The position numbers and the translations under genes were made by a program. The notes beneath the pieces were generated by a model that saw only the letters and a list, made by a program, of their open reading frames with translations, searched no databases and had not been told where the DNA came from. A stretch of 43,018 bases of DNA, from positions 1 through 43,018 of the forward strand of contig NZ_BAKH01000021.1 of NCBI RefSeq assembly GCF_000614105.1. Direction: 5' to 3'. Below are positions 8,466 to 16,974 of the stretch, piece by piece. This DNA comes from Prevotella micans DSM 21469 = JCM 16134 (GTDB lineage: Bacteria; Bacteroidota; Bacteroidia; Bacteroidales; Bacteroidaceae). The first letter of the stretch is position 1. Each line of letters begins with the position of its first letter.

Positions 8466-9547
8466 GAGGGGATTTCTTTGGTTAGGACGGCTTTGTTTTC
8501 GGTGGGGGCGAGGGAATATAGGTGGAAATAGTGGGAGAGTTTGATGAATGATTGCTCGATGTAGTAGCCGAGTCCGGAGCGCACGGCGGTTGTGCGTCCG
8601 TATTGTCCGAAATTGCCCCGTTTGAATACGATTCTGAGGATGTAGGGTGTTTTACGTCGGTCGTGCTTGGTGAGAGGTAGTGGAAATTCGTTGGCGGGGA
8701 GGTCTAGATGGTCGACTAACAGGGTTCCGATGGCTTTGAATGCGGAGGTGAAGTCTAAACGATCGAGAATTTCGGTGAGGAGGGCGCTGTTGATTTGTGC
8801 ATGAGTGCGATGGCAGAGCACGGCGACGTCGCAAAATTGCCGCAGACCTATTCCCAGTTCTATTAAATGGTGGAAGAGATGCAGGAAGGTGAAGATTAAA
8901 TTCATTGTTGGGTTGAGGGTGGGTATGCATGAGTGGTTTATTTGGATTTGGGAGAGGGGTTGCGTGCGTAGGAGGTGGTTGAAGTAGGTTGAGTTTTGAC
9001 TTGCGACGAAGTGGAACAGGCAAAAATGGAGTTCGAATGGGATTCCGTTGTGTGTGAATGCGTAATGTTGGTTGGATTCTCCGCGGTTGATGTTGACATG
9101 CCACTCGTCGGTTAGTATTTTTATGGTCTTGTCGACGTCTTCCGGGTAGCAATAGAAGTCGATGTCGCCTGCGAGGCGTGCATCTGGGCGTGGATAGAGT
9201 GCGGCGAGGGTTTGTCCTTTGACGATGAAGAATTTTATGTTGTTTTTTTTGAGAAGTGCGGTGAGCTGGAGTGTGTAAAAATTGATTTTTTCGTTAGTTT
9301 TTCTCACGCTCTCTAGTGTTAGGAATGTTTGAATGGCGTCGTGCTGTGTGAGAGATACGTTTTTGTTGTCTAGGGATGCACAGAAGAGGCCTTGGACTGT
9401 TTGTTCTTTGGCGCATTTTAGTGCTGATGCGAACTTCGCCTCCGGGAGCGAATCGATTGATAGCTGGGAGGCGAAGAGTGCGTGCCGAATTGTTTGGAGG
9501 ACGAGCTGTTGTTGTGGCTTCACGATTGGTTTTTGTTTTATGGTCAT
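8432..9547 (-). CDS. nucleotidyltransferase-family protein (NTP_transf_5-like)
   Basis: A 371-residue protein resembling the uncharacterised nucleotidyltransferase family often found in polysaccharide loci. The diagnostic text is FFIVKGQTLAALYP (Lys110-Gly111) followed by RLAGDIDFYC with the metal-binding pair Asp128 and Asp130. No membrane segment is apparent. It is the last gene of the minus-strand polysaccharide operon, four bases after the aminotransferase gene, and its 3' end lies in a 42-bp duplication. Members of this family are found at the ends of capsule and lasso-type loci, but the reaction is not established. The substrate is unknown. Confidence 0.7.
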   Translation of the reverse strand: MTIKQKPIVKPQQQLVLQTIRHALFASQLSIDSLPEAKFASALKCAKEQTVQGLFCASLDNKNVSLTQHDAIQTFLTLESVRKTNEKINFYTLQLTALLKKNNIKFFIVKGQTLAALYPRPDARLAGDIDFYCYPEDVDKTIKILTDEWHVNINRGESNQHYAFTHNGIPFELHFCLFHFVASQNSTYFNHLLRTQPLSQIQINHSCIPTLNPTMNLIFTFLHLFHHLIELGIGLRQFCDVAVLCHRTHAQINSALLTEILDRLDFTSAFKAIGTLLVDHLDLPANEFPLPLTKHDRRKTPYILRIVFKRGNFGQYGRTTAVRSGLGYYIEQSFIKLSHYFHLYSLAPTENKAVLTKEIPSKILRLLRPTK

Positions 9548-9551
9548 CGGT

Positions 9552-10811
9552 CTAGATGATATTTTCTTTGATTTTTTGGACGATGAATTGTGCGTCGCTT
9601 TCTGTTACCATGGGTCCTGATGGCAGGCAGAGACCTGTTTTGAATAATTGTTCGCTTACGCCGTTTGTGAATGCGGGGTTGGAGGCGTAGACTGGTTGTT
9701 TGTGCATTGGTTTCCATAGTGGGCGGCTTTCAACTCCGGCTTCGTCGAGTGCTTTTCGCATTGCTTCGACGTTGGGATTGGGTTCGCAGTCGGTGTGTGC
9801 GCTCGTGGCCTTGTGTACTGTGCCTGCTGCTCCTCCTACGGCGGTTGTGATGGTTTCGGAATAGGCTTTTTCTTGATTTTTTACGCGGAGTGAGGGTGAG
9901 AGTGTGATTGTGTTGAGCCAGAAATTGGAGTCGGAGTGTGCGGATGGGTTATCGTGGAATTCGATTCCGGGAGTTGCGGCAAATGCCTGTGCATAAAGAT
10001 GTGCAAGATGGCGATGGTGTGCGATGTGAGAGTCGATAACGGTCATTTGTCCGCGTCCTATTCCGGCGCATATGTTGCTTAAACGGTAATTAAAGCCTAT
10101 GTGTTCGTGTTGATAGTATGGATAGGCTTCTCGTGCTTGAGTTGCGTAGTACATGACTCTCTGTTTTGTTTCTTCGTCGGGACAGATGAGTGCTCCGCCT
10201 CCGGATGTTGTTATCATTTTGTTTCCGTTGAAGCTTAGGACTCCGAAATCTCCGAACGTTCCGGCTTGCTTGCCGTCGTAACGAGTGCCAAATCCTTCGG
10301 CGGCATCCTCAATCAGAGGTATCTTGTGTCGTTTTGTGACTTCCAGAATGCGGTCGAGCTGTGCGGGCATGCCGTAAAGGTGGACTGCGATTACAGCCTT
10401 GGGCTTTCGTCCTGTGGTTTCTGTTCGTTTTTTTATAGCCTCGTCGAGTAAGAGAGGGTCAATGTTCCAGCTGTTTTGCTCTGAATCAATGAACACGGGT
10501 GTCGCGCCGACGTAAGTTACCGGGTGTGCACTGGCACAGAATGTAAAACTTTGGCATAAAACCTCGTCTCCTGGCTGCACGCCTAGTGCAACGAGCGCAA
10601 GATGGATTGCTGCAGTGCCGGAGGATAGTGCCACGGTTCGTTTTTGGGCAAGTTCTGGGTGCGAGTCTTGTAAAAATCGGTCTAAATCCTGTTCAAAACC
10701 GTTCACGTTCGGTCCGAGAGGCACCACCCAGTTGGTGTTGAATGCGTCTTGGATGAATTTCATTTCGTTTCCGCTCATGTGAGCTAAGCAGAGGTGGATT
10801 CTTTTTTGCAT
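9552..10811 (-). CDS. DegT/DnrJ/EryC1/StrS aminotransferase (PglE-like)
   Basis: PLP-dependent sugar aminotransferase of 419 residues that would convert a UDP-4-keto-6-deoxyhexose to the 4-amino sugar. Visible family marks are the start IHLCLAHMSGNE, SSGTAAIHLAL near residue 65, HLYGMPAQ near 145, EDAAEGFG and the PLP lysine in LSFNGNKMITT (Lys198). About 40 residues in the C-terminal part (around residues 310-350) look like an insertion compared with the usual 370-390 residues. The next gene upstream is a PglD-like acetyltransferase and then a PglC-like transferase, so the order matches a bacillosamine-type module. The 4,6-dehydratase (PglF-like) is not in this window. Confidence 0.88.
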   Translation of the reverse strand: MQKRIHLCLAHMSGNEMKFIQDAFNTNWVVPLGPNVNGFEQDLDRFLQDSHPELAQKRTVALSSGTAAIHLALVALGVQPGDEVLCQSFTFCASAHPVTYVGATPVFIDSEQNSWNIDPLLLDEAIKKRTETTGRKPKAVIAVHLYGMPAQLDRILEVTKRHKIPLIEDAAEGFGTRYDGKQAGTFGDFGVLSFNGNKMITTSGGGALICPDEETKQRVMYYATQAREAYPYYQHEHIGFNYRLSNICAGIGRGQMTVIDSHIAHHRHLAHLYAQAFAATPGIEFHDNPSAHSDSNFWLNTITLSPSLRVKNQEKAYSETITTAVGGAAGTVHKATSAHTDCEPNPNVEAMRKALDEAGVESRPLWKPMHKQPVYASNPAFTNGVSEQLFKTGLCLPSGPMVTESDAQFIVQKIKENII

Positions 10812-10831
10812 ATTTTATTCTCCTTATAATA

Positions 10832-11473
10832 TTACTTCTTTTTTTGTGCGGGGATTCCGGTGTAGAGGCCTGCTGATGTGATGTTTTGCATCACGATTGC
10901 ACCTGCGCCCACTCTAACATCGTTGGCTATGGTGAGATATTGTGTGGCGGAGGATGCAAGACCGAAAAAATTTCGATTGCCAAGGGTTGTGCCGCCCGAA
11001 ACTTTGACGCCTGGCATGAGGGAATTGCAGCTGCCGAGTGTGACATCGTGTCTTAGACTTACGTCGCCGTTGAGGATGTTGAAATGACCGATTTCTACGT
11101 TGCACGAGATTCGGCAGCCGGGACAGAGAATGTTTCCGTGACCCATTTTCAGACTCTCGGGGTGCATGAAATCGGTCGTGGGGTCGATTATGTTGGGGAA
11201 GCTGATGTTGGGATTGGTAATTTCTTGTACGATTCGGGAGATGATTTGCGGATTCCCGATTGCGATGGCCACGGCAAGGGGGCTGCGCTCTGCATTTATC
11301 TGGTCTATGCCTCCGAGAACGGGGCCGAAGGCGGTGGCTGTGCCTGCTGGGATTCCGTCGTCGAAAAAGCCTACTAAGTGCCAGGTGTCTGGGGCTTTTT
11401 TGTTAATCCTGCTTACTACACAAGCGGTTTCGCGCCCCATTCCGCCTGCGCCGTAGATTGCGAGTCTGTTCAT
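10832..11473 (-). CDS. PglD/NeuD-like sugar O/N-acetyltransferase
   Basis: A 213-residue left-handed beta-helix acetyltransferase. The N-terminus has a Rossmann-like nucleotide-sugar-binding motif (IYGAGGMGRE, residues 5-14). The hexapeptide repeats begin near residue 105 (GHGNILCPGC, VEIGHFNILNG) and end with TGIPAQKKK. In PglD, acetyl-CoA is used to N-acetylate a UDP-4-amino-sugar. Its position directly before the DegT aminotransferase in transcription order, and after the PglC-like gene, supports the same pathway here. It could also be an O-acetyltransferase of the NeuD group. No defect seen. Confidence 0.85.
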   Translation of the reverse strand: MNRLAIYGAGGMGRETACVVSRINKKAPDTWHLVGFFDDGIPAGTATAFGPVLGGIDQINAERSPLAVAIAIGNPQIISRIVQEITNPNISFPNIIDPTTDFMHPESLKMGHGNILCPGCRISCNVEIGHFNILNGDVSLRHDVTLGSCNSLMPGVKVSGGTTLGNRNFFGLASSATQYLTIANDVRVGAGAIVMQNITSAGLYTGIPAQKKK

Positions 11474-11474
11474 T

Positions 11475-12082
11475 TTAATTTTTTCCGTTGAAGGGCTCCA
11501 TGGTTGCGTGCCCTTTTTTTGATATTCCGTCCCGCCGGATGACGGAACGGAGGGTTTTGAGAATTATTTTGAGGTCGACCGCAAAGCATAAGTGGTCGAC
11601 ATACCATACATCATAGTCGAACTTCTCCGACCAGCTGATTGCGTTTCGCCCATGGCACTGGCCCAACCGGATATGCCCGGTCGAACTTCATGACGGCGGG
11701 CCTGATGAGGGGAATAGAGCGATAAATACTCCGGAAGGAGGGGCCGCGGACCGAGAAGGGACATTTCTCCCTTCAAAACGTTGATGAGCTGTGGGAGCTC
11801 GTCGATTGAAGTCGACCGAACGAACTTGCCGACTGTGGTTAACCGCTTTTCGTCGGGCAGAAGGCAACCGTTCGCATCGCACTCGTCGGTCATGGTCTTG
11901 AATTTGATAACGTGGAATATGCGGCCGTGCAATCCTGGTCGTTTTTGGGTGAAGAACACACCCGCTCCGCGGTTTGCGAAGTGTAGCCAGAGGGTGATGA
12001 GTGCGAGAAAAGGACTAATGAGAATTAAAACGGTGAGGGAGACGGTGAAGTCGATGAATCTTTTGAAAAAATGTTTGTACAT
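11475..12082 (-). CDS. initiating sugar-phosphate transferase (PglC/WcaJ-type), one-base frameshift
   Basis: A polyprenyl-phosphate sugar-1-phosphate transferase that would start repeat-unit assembly on undecaprenyl phosphate at the inner membrane. It begins MYKHFFKRFIDFTVS, with a re-entrant membrane helix at about residues 10-35, then KFKTMTDECD and STSIDELPQLINVLKGEMS (short family motifs IDELPQ and MSLLGPRPLLPEY). After RPGISGWASAMG the frame is lost near 11652; the expected GRNAISWSEKFDYD...VDHLCFAVDLK continues in the next frame to 11475. Adding one A (GCCATGGG to GCCAATGGG) gives a 202-residue protein, normal for small PglC-type enzymes. Probably a sequencing deletion, otherwise a loss of the initiating step. 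Confidence 0.88.
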
Positions 12083-12229
12083 GAGTGTGGGAGATTGCTT
12101 TTAGTGGGTTGTTTTTCGTTCTTTGTTTTAGCATGAGTGCTTGCTGGGCAATTTTTTCGGTTCGGGCAGCCGGCAAGAGTGGGGTGGGGAAGCGTTTTTG
12201 GAAAGCCGGAGATTGCAACAGCGGGATTT

Positions 12230-13363
12230 TCATTCCAAATTGCGATACTCCTCTAGCAACGCCTGCCAAACGTCGTGTTGTTCGTAACGGGTGCATATCA
12301 TTTCTCTGGCCTGGGTGGCCATTTTTTGAATCTCGCGCGGATTGTCAACGAAAAATTGCATCATTTTATGAAGCGCGTCGGCATCGCGAGGGGGAATTAT
12401 CCGTCCGTTCCGACTTTCGACGATGATTTCATTGCAACCGTTTATGTCGGTTACGATTGCGGGGAGCGACATTGCGCCTGCTTGCATCACGACGTTCGGG
12501 AAGCCCTCTCTATAACTGGGAAAAACAAGCGCGTCGGCAGCCTCGAGGTAGGGACGAACGTCGTTTTGGAATCCTACGAAGCGGATGTTCGGGGCGGTTT
12601 TGAAAAATTGCTCGTTGTCGTCGGAGAGGGGGTCGAGGTCTGTCTCGAAATTTCCAACGAGAATAAGCTTGCAGTGCGGATGAGTGCTCTCCAGACGTCG
12701 CATGCAAGTTGCGAGCTCGTTCATTCCCTTGTCGGCAACGATTCGGCCGATGAAGATGAACGCGAAATCGGTTTCTGCGAGGTTTAGGGCGGTTCTGCGC
12801 TCCGCACGAGTGCCTTTTGGGGCGAAAAAAGCGGTGTCGATGCCGTTGATATTGCCGTTTAACACAATTTTCAGGGGCTTGCGGGTTATATGGTCGGCTT
12901 CCAAGGCCTTTTTTACGCCTGCTCCTTCGGGAATAACCTTGTTCGCGCATAAACATGTGAGTCGTTCCATCGTCATGAGTACTTTTCTGAGCATTCCGCG
13001 GGCTCCCTGATAGCGCAACCCCGTAACCGTATAAATTCTGTGCGGAACGCGGGCGAACATGCCTGCAATCATGGCCAATAAACTGCCTTTCGGAGTGTTG
13101 GCGTGCAGAATATACGGTCGTTCGCGGAGAAACAGTCTGTACAAGAGCCATAAACATTTCAGGTCGGCGAGTGGTGCAATCTCCCTGTGCATGGGAATTT
13201 CCACCGTTCGCACTCTCTCGCGCTGCGCAACCGCTTCGAGCTTGCCGGTATTGTTCGATACACCCACAACCTCATAAAATTGGCTCATGAAATGGAGCTG
13301 CCCCTTGATGAGCGAGTCCAAACTGATGTCGGAAGTGGTGAGCCGCAGGAGTTTCTTCTTCAT
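12230..13363 (-). CDS. glycosyltransferase family 4 (PglA-like)
   Basis: A 377-residue GT-B fold glycosyltransferase. N-terminal acceptor domain with HANTPKGSLLAMIAG near residue 88 and TGLRYQGARG near 114; the C-terminal donor domain begins at about FIFIGRIVADKGM (residue 203). The donor site reads SYREGFPNVVMQAG: Glu286 is present but the second acidic position of the usual E-x7-E motif is Gln294. The gene overlaps the preceding glycosyltransferase gene by 4 bp (ATGA). In order it would act soon after the PglC-like enzyme, adding the second sugar. The 147 bases between its stop and the PglC-like start hold no convincing gene. Confidence 0.88.
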   Translation of the reverse strand: MKKKLLRLTTSDISLDSLIKGQLHFMSQFYEVVGVSNNTGKLEAVAQRERVRTVEIPMHREIAPLADLKCLWLLYRLFLRERPYILHANTPKGSLLAMIAGMFARVPHRIYTVTGLRYQGARGMLRKVLMTMERLTCLCANKVIPEGAGVKKALEADHITRKPLKIVLNGNINGIDTAFFAPKGTRAERRTALNLAETDFAFIFIGRIVADKGMNELATCMRRLESTHPHCKLILVGNFETDLDPLSDDNEQFFKTAPNIRFVGFQNDVRPYLEAADALVFPSYREGFPNVVMQAGAMSLPAIVTDINGCNEIIVESRNGRIIPPRDADALHKMMQFFVDNPREIQKMATQAREMICTRYEQHDVWQALLEEYRNLE

Positions 13364-14445
13364 TCTTGGTTGAGAATTTGCCTGTAGATTGCTTCGTAAG
13401 CGTCAATCATTCGCTTGATGTCGAACATGCAGGCGCGGCGATAGCAATCTTCGGCCGTTTTTTGGTAGTATGCTTTGTCATCGCGCAGTTTCTTGATGAT
13501 TTTTGCGAGAGCTGCAGCGTCCTCGTGCGGAAAAAGAATTCCATATCCTGCCGTCACTTCGCGCAACCCATCAACATCGGTCGCAATAAAGGGTCGACCG
13601 GCCGACATGCCCTCAAGATTGGAGAGCGAAAGGCCTTCGTAATGCGACGACATGCAAATCGCGTCGGCCGTATGCAGAAGATTGGGCACATCGGTTCGGT
13701 TTCCAAGAAATTTAACCTGTTGTGCAAGGTTCTTATCCACAACAAATTGCTCAATTTCGGCTCGTGTGTCTCCATCGCCCGCAAGCCAGAGTTCAAATTC
13801 CTGTTGTGGAAGCTGCGCGATTGCTTCGATGAGCGTTTTTTGGTCTTTCTGCTTCCGAAAGGCTGCCACCATCACCACAACGAACTTGTTTGCGGGGTGC
13901 ATGCCTGCAATCGGTTCAGCCGAATGGCATGCGTCGACATCGATACCGTTGTAAATTGTCGTTATGGGCGTGTGATGCTTGCTGCCGAGGTGTGTGCGGA
14001 GATTTTTTTCGGCCTGGTCGGATATGCATATCACATGTCTGTATCGATTATACATCCAGCGGTCTATCGGTCTCCACAATTTATTGTTTCTACGGCGGTT
14101 AGACGTGTTGTGCTCGGTAGTTACGGCCGCAATTTTACTCGTGAACACACTCGCTATGGCCGTAAAAAATTGCGGAGAGGTGTTGTGCGTATGCACGATG
14201 TCGTAATCACGCATAATTTTCCGTAGGTCGAGTATGTATCTGGGGTTATAAACCGACCCGCCGATGGAAAGCAGATAGATTCTGCACCCGGTTCTTTCCA
14301 ATTGTCGCATGAACGGCGTCTCCACCCCGTTAAAAACAACCACGTCGACCACGTGCCCATATTCCCTGAGCCTTTTTGTTATGTCGACGATGAGTCGCTC
14401 TGCTCCGCCGGTCATTAATGACGTAATTACTTGCAGGATTCTCAT
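13360..14445 (-). CDS. glycosyltransferase family 4
   Basis: A 361-residue GT-B glycosyltransferase, cytoplasmic or membrane-associated. It opens with MRILQVITSLMTGGAERL, where the GGAE loop (residues 13-16) is typical of GT4. HTHNTSPQ lies near residue 86 and IYNGID near 165. The donor-phosphate motif is HYEGLSLSNLEGMSAG, a complete E-x7-E. Its start overlaps the stop of a 31-residue open frame (ATGA), and its own stop overlaps the next gene, so translation is probably coupled. Donor and acceptor sugars are not deducible. Confidence 0.88.
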   Translation of the reverse strand: MRILQVITSLMTGGAERLIVDITKRLREYGHVVDVVVFNGVETPFMRQLERTGCRIYLLSIGGSVYNPRYILDLRKIMRDYDIVHTHNTSPQFFTAIASVFTSKIAAVTTEHNTSNRRRNNKLWRPIDRWMYNRYRHVICISDQAEKNLRTHLGSKHHTPITTIYNGIDVDACHSAEPIAGMHPANKFVVVMVAAFRKQKDQKTLIEAIAQLPQQEFELWLAGDGDTRAEIEQFVVDKNLAQQVKFLGNRTDVPNLLHTADAICMSSHYEGLSLSNLEGMSAGRPFIATDVDGLREVTAGYGILFPHEDAAALAKIIKKLRDDKAYYQKTAEDCYRRACMFDIKRMIDAYEAIYRQILNQE

Positions 14446-14537
14446 AACGTTTCTTTCAAGGAAACTACTTTCGGGTATTCTGCATTAAACACGCACATAT
14501 ATTGGTCTAATTCCTTCGTCTCTTTTTCTTTTTTCAT
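14442..14537 (-). CDS. possible 31-residue small protein, coupled to the next gene
   Basis: ATG at 14537 preceded by GAGGAATTAGGT; stop TGA at 14442-14444 overlaps the downstream ATG as ATGA. The product starts MKKEKETKELDQY and is charged, without a membrane segment. It sits 11 bases after the FkbH-like gene. The overlap style is the same as between proven genes of this operon, which favours translation, but it could be a remnant of a longer gene. No family recognised. Confidence 0.35.
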   Translation of the reverse strand: MKKEKETKELDQYMCVFNAEYPKVVSLKETL

Positions 14538-14548
14538 ACCTAATTCCT

Positions 14549-16168
14549 CTATAACATTAAACATCGGGCCATTTCGAGATGTTTTTTATAGTTGAATAAG
14601 ATCTGGTTTCCGTATTTCTCCGCCAGTTTATTTATTATAGTCGGTTCTATTTTCTTATTTGCAACACGACATGAAATAACAAAGTCTGTAATTGTTGGTA
14701 TTGAGTCTTTTCTATCAACAATTAGGAAACCGATAATCCCGTAATCTCCAAATTTATCAGATGATCTCAAAGCATAAGAATCGTAATTGGAACTATTTAC
14801 TATTTCTACAACTTGTTCCATTGTCAATCTTCTTCCCGAAGAATTAAGCTGATTGGTTCGCTGTAAAAGTTCAAAACAACGAGGTATCATATTTTTAGTG
14901 GGCGGTATTATCTCTACCTCGATGTGACAGTTTATTAAAAAGTCATCTATGTTACCTTTCCATTCTTCTTCTTCATTCTTTAATGCCTCAAGCATTTTAT
15001 ACGTGTCTCTTCGCTTTTTAGAATCTTCTGTTACAGTCATTCTAAAACGTTCTGACTTTGAAAACTCAATAAGCTCTGAAGGATCTATACATGTTATATT
15101 AGGATGTTGCTGAATTACCTCAAGCCTTTCAAATGGATTATCATCAACAAATACAATTGTATTTGCGTTGATGTTCATTTCCTTTATAATCTTCGAAACA
15201 TTTATACTTTTAGGATTCCAGTTGATTTTTACAAAAACAAAATATTCTTCAATACCCATTTCTCTTAACTTTCCAATAACCTTATCGTAATCATTCTTTG
15301 AAGCAATGGAGTTTACGATACCACAACTATCTATTTTTTTTATTAGCTCTATGAAAGTGTATCTAACTTTTATGTTCTCGTCTTCGATAAGAACACCATC
15401 CCAAAGAGTATTGTCTAAATCCCAAATAACACATTTTATTTTCTTCCCTATTGTTATAGTTCTTGGAAGTAATTCTAATCTTTGGAAATTTATAGTTATA
15501 TGTTCTTCGGCATTGGCAGGATGAATATTTATGAAATATTGTTCTTTAGAATCCTCGTAAGGCGGTATGGCAATTTCAAAATGAGAGGAGTCTAAAGGGA
15601 CAGAAATACTTTCTCTAAAAAGAAGTTTATCTACCGTTTTAATATCAATAAGTAGCTTTGTTGGTTTGTCGTTATTTTTTAAGTCTACTTGTAATTCAAG
15701 ATGGGTAATACTTTGCCTCTTTCTAATCTTATAATTTATATACTTTTGCCTATAGCTAAACCACCCAAGGTTAATAAAACGGCATATTGATTTTATTGGT
15801 ATGATAGAGTTGAAAAGTTTTACAAGATACCCCAATCTGGTTATAACACTATAAACTGTTGCATATGTCTTACCGGATAGTGGACGAATTTTAAGTTGTG
15901 ATTCTATTTTCCCCCATGTCCTAAATTCAAGAAGTGCACCTAATTGACTATTATAGTCGATTGGAGTTATTCCATTCACGATTCTAATACATTCTCCATC
16001 TTCTCTTTGTTTGTATCTAGGACAAGTAGTGTAACACAATGGAGCAGCGCACTCAATACAATGCTCTGTCCAAAAAAGAGGAATAATTTGTTTCTCTTTT
16101 TTATACTCTTTATCGATGAGCCGGTATATCTTCTTTACTCGTTTTTTAGAATGAATGTATTCGAACAT
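14549..16168 (-). CDS. FkbH-like HAD-IIIC protein with cysteine-rich N-terminus
   Basis: A 539-residue multidomain protein. The C-terminal half is an FkbH-type module: the HAD motif VIWDLDNTLWDG with Asp250 and Asp252, then VFVDDNPFER near residue 347, and a GNAT-like end (RTNQLNSSGRRLT; SCRVANKKIEP). FkbH proteins dephosphorylate 1,3-bisphosphoglycerate and load the glyceryl group on an acyl carrier protein; related HAD-IIIC proteins occur in capsule loci. The N-terminus has Cys37, Cys40, Cys45, Cys49 and Cys60 in a CxxCx4Cx3C pattern followed by a middle beta-rich region, so a metal or Fe-S site is possible. The gene is visibly richer in A+T than its downstream neighbours. The role in this pathway is inferred, not shown. 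Confidence 0.72.
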   Translation of the reverse strand: MFEYIHSKKRVKKIYRLIDKEYKKEKQIIPLFWTEHCIECAAPLCYTTCPRYKQREDGECIRIVNGITPIDYNSQLGALLEFRTWGKIESQLKIRPLSGKTYATVYSVITRLGYLVKLFNSIIPIKSICRFINLGWFSYRQKYINYKIRKRQSITHLELQVDLKNNDKPTKLLIDIKTVDKLLFRESISVPLDSSHFEIAIPPYEDSKEQYFINIHPANAEEHITINFQRLELLPRTITIGKKIKCVIWDLDNTLWDGVLIEDENIKVRYTFIELIKKIDSCGIVNSIASKNDYDKVIGKLREMGIEEYFVFVKINWNPKSINVSKIIKEMNINANTIVFVDDNPFERLEVIQQHPNITCIDPSELIEFSKSERFRMTVTEDSKKRRDTYKMLEALKNEEEEWKGNIDDFLINCHIEVEIIPPTKNMIPRCFELLQRTNQLNSSGRRLTMEQVVEIVNSSNYDSYALRSSDKFGDYGIIGFLIVDRKDSIPTITDFVISCRVANKKIEPTIINKLAEKYGNQILFNYKKHLEMARCLML

Positions 16169-16179
16169 AAGTATTATTT

Positions 16180-16974
16180 TTATCTTAAATTCTTAAAGAT
16201 ATCCATAGATGTCGTTAGTCGCAATAAGCCTTTATCTTGTAGCATAGTAAGTTCTTGAAGTAGTTTTATGAATTTATCTACTTCGTAATCCCAAGGATCA
16301 CATACTGCATTCTTTTCTACTATACTGTGTAACATCAGAACACATGCTTTCTTATCCATAACTGCCTGGTTTATTATTGCCATTATTTCTTTAACAGTAA
16401 TGGAACTTAGTACAGGTATTGAGTATAGAAATTTATCATCATGTTCATCCATCAGTGTGTCCTTATAAGCTAATCTATAGAGGAAAGGCCAATGTAAAAT
16501 TCTACTGGCTTTTCTTGCTAAACTTCTGATTCTCTTCATTGACATATTTCTGAGGGAAAGTCGAATATAAGTTAGGTCAATATGTTCCAGTTCTATTTCC
16601 ATGTCTTTTTTGTAGGTATCTTTATTCAAACCGGTACCGGGACTAGCAAAACCATTTCCATAAGATGTCAATTTTTCTACTCCAAGTTCTCCCTTAAGAG
16701 TAACTATTCCTTCTATAATATCTTTAAGAGAATTATTATGCCAATATCCATGTCCAGCTATTTCTATTGTAGGATCTTGAAATACTTCTTTTACCATATC
16801 CATGGTCATTGGAGGGCCATAAGTAAGCTCTCCGGGCTTAAATTCTCCTTTCACAAATCCTGTTGTTATATTGAAAGTTGCAGGACATTTAAATCTCTTC
16901 AATATCGGGTATGCTATTGTGTAATTGTTTAACCTCCCATCATCAAAGCTAAAATTTATAAGTGCCTTTTCCAT
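16180..16974 (-). CDS. NodB-type polysaccharide deacetylase family protein
   Basis: A 264-residue protein of the carbohydrate esterase 4 family. Motif 1 is NFSFDDG (Asp11, Asp12) and motif 2 is [10 protein letters not shown] with the metal ligands His75 and His79. LMLHSIVE near residue 215 resembles the last NodB motif. No signal peptide is visible, so it may act on a cytoplasmic or lipid-linked sugar, removing an N- or O-acetyl group. It overlaps the upstream glycosyltransferase gene by 26 bp and is 11 bp from the FkbH-like gene. Like that gene it is A+T-rich, suggesting the pair arrived together. Confidence 0.8.
   Translation of the reverse strand: MEKALINFSFDDGRLNNYTIAYPILKRFKCPATFNITTGFVKGEFKPGELTYGPPMTMDMVKEVFQDPTIEIAGHGYWHNNSLKDIIEGIVTLKGELGVEKLTSYGNGFASPGTGLNKDTYKKDMEIELEHIDLTYIRLSLRNMSMKRIRSLARKASRILHWPFLYRLAYKDTLMDEHDDKFLYSIPVLSSITVKEIMAIINQAVMDKKACVLMLHSIVEKNAVCDPWDYEVDKFIKLLQELTMLQDKGLLRLTTSMDIFKNLR

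Noticed and set aside
12015..12296. Minus-strand open frame that starts at the GT4 stop (ATGA-like overlap)
   Set aside because: It overlaps the PglC-like gene by about 70 bp in another frame, and the product has no family features.
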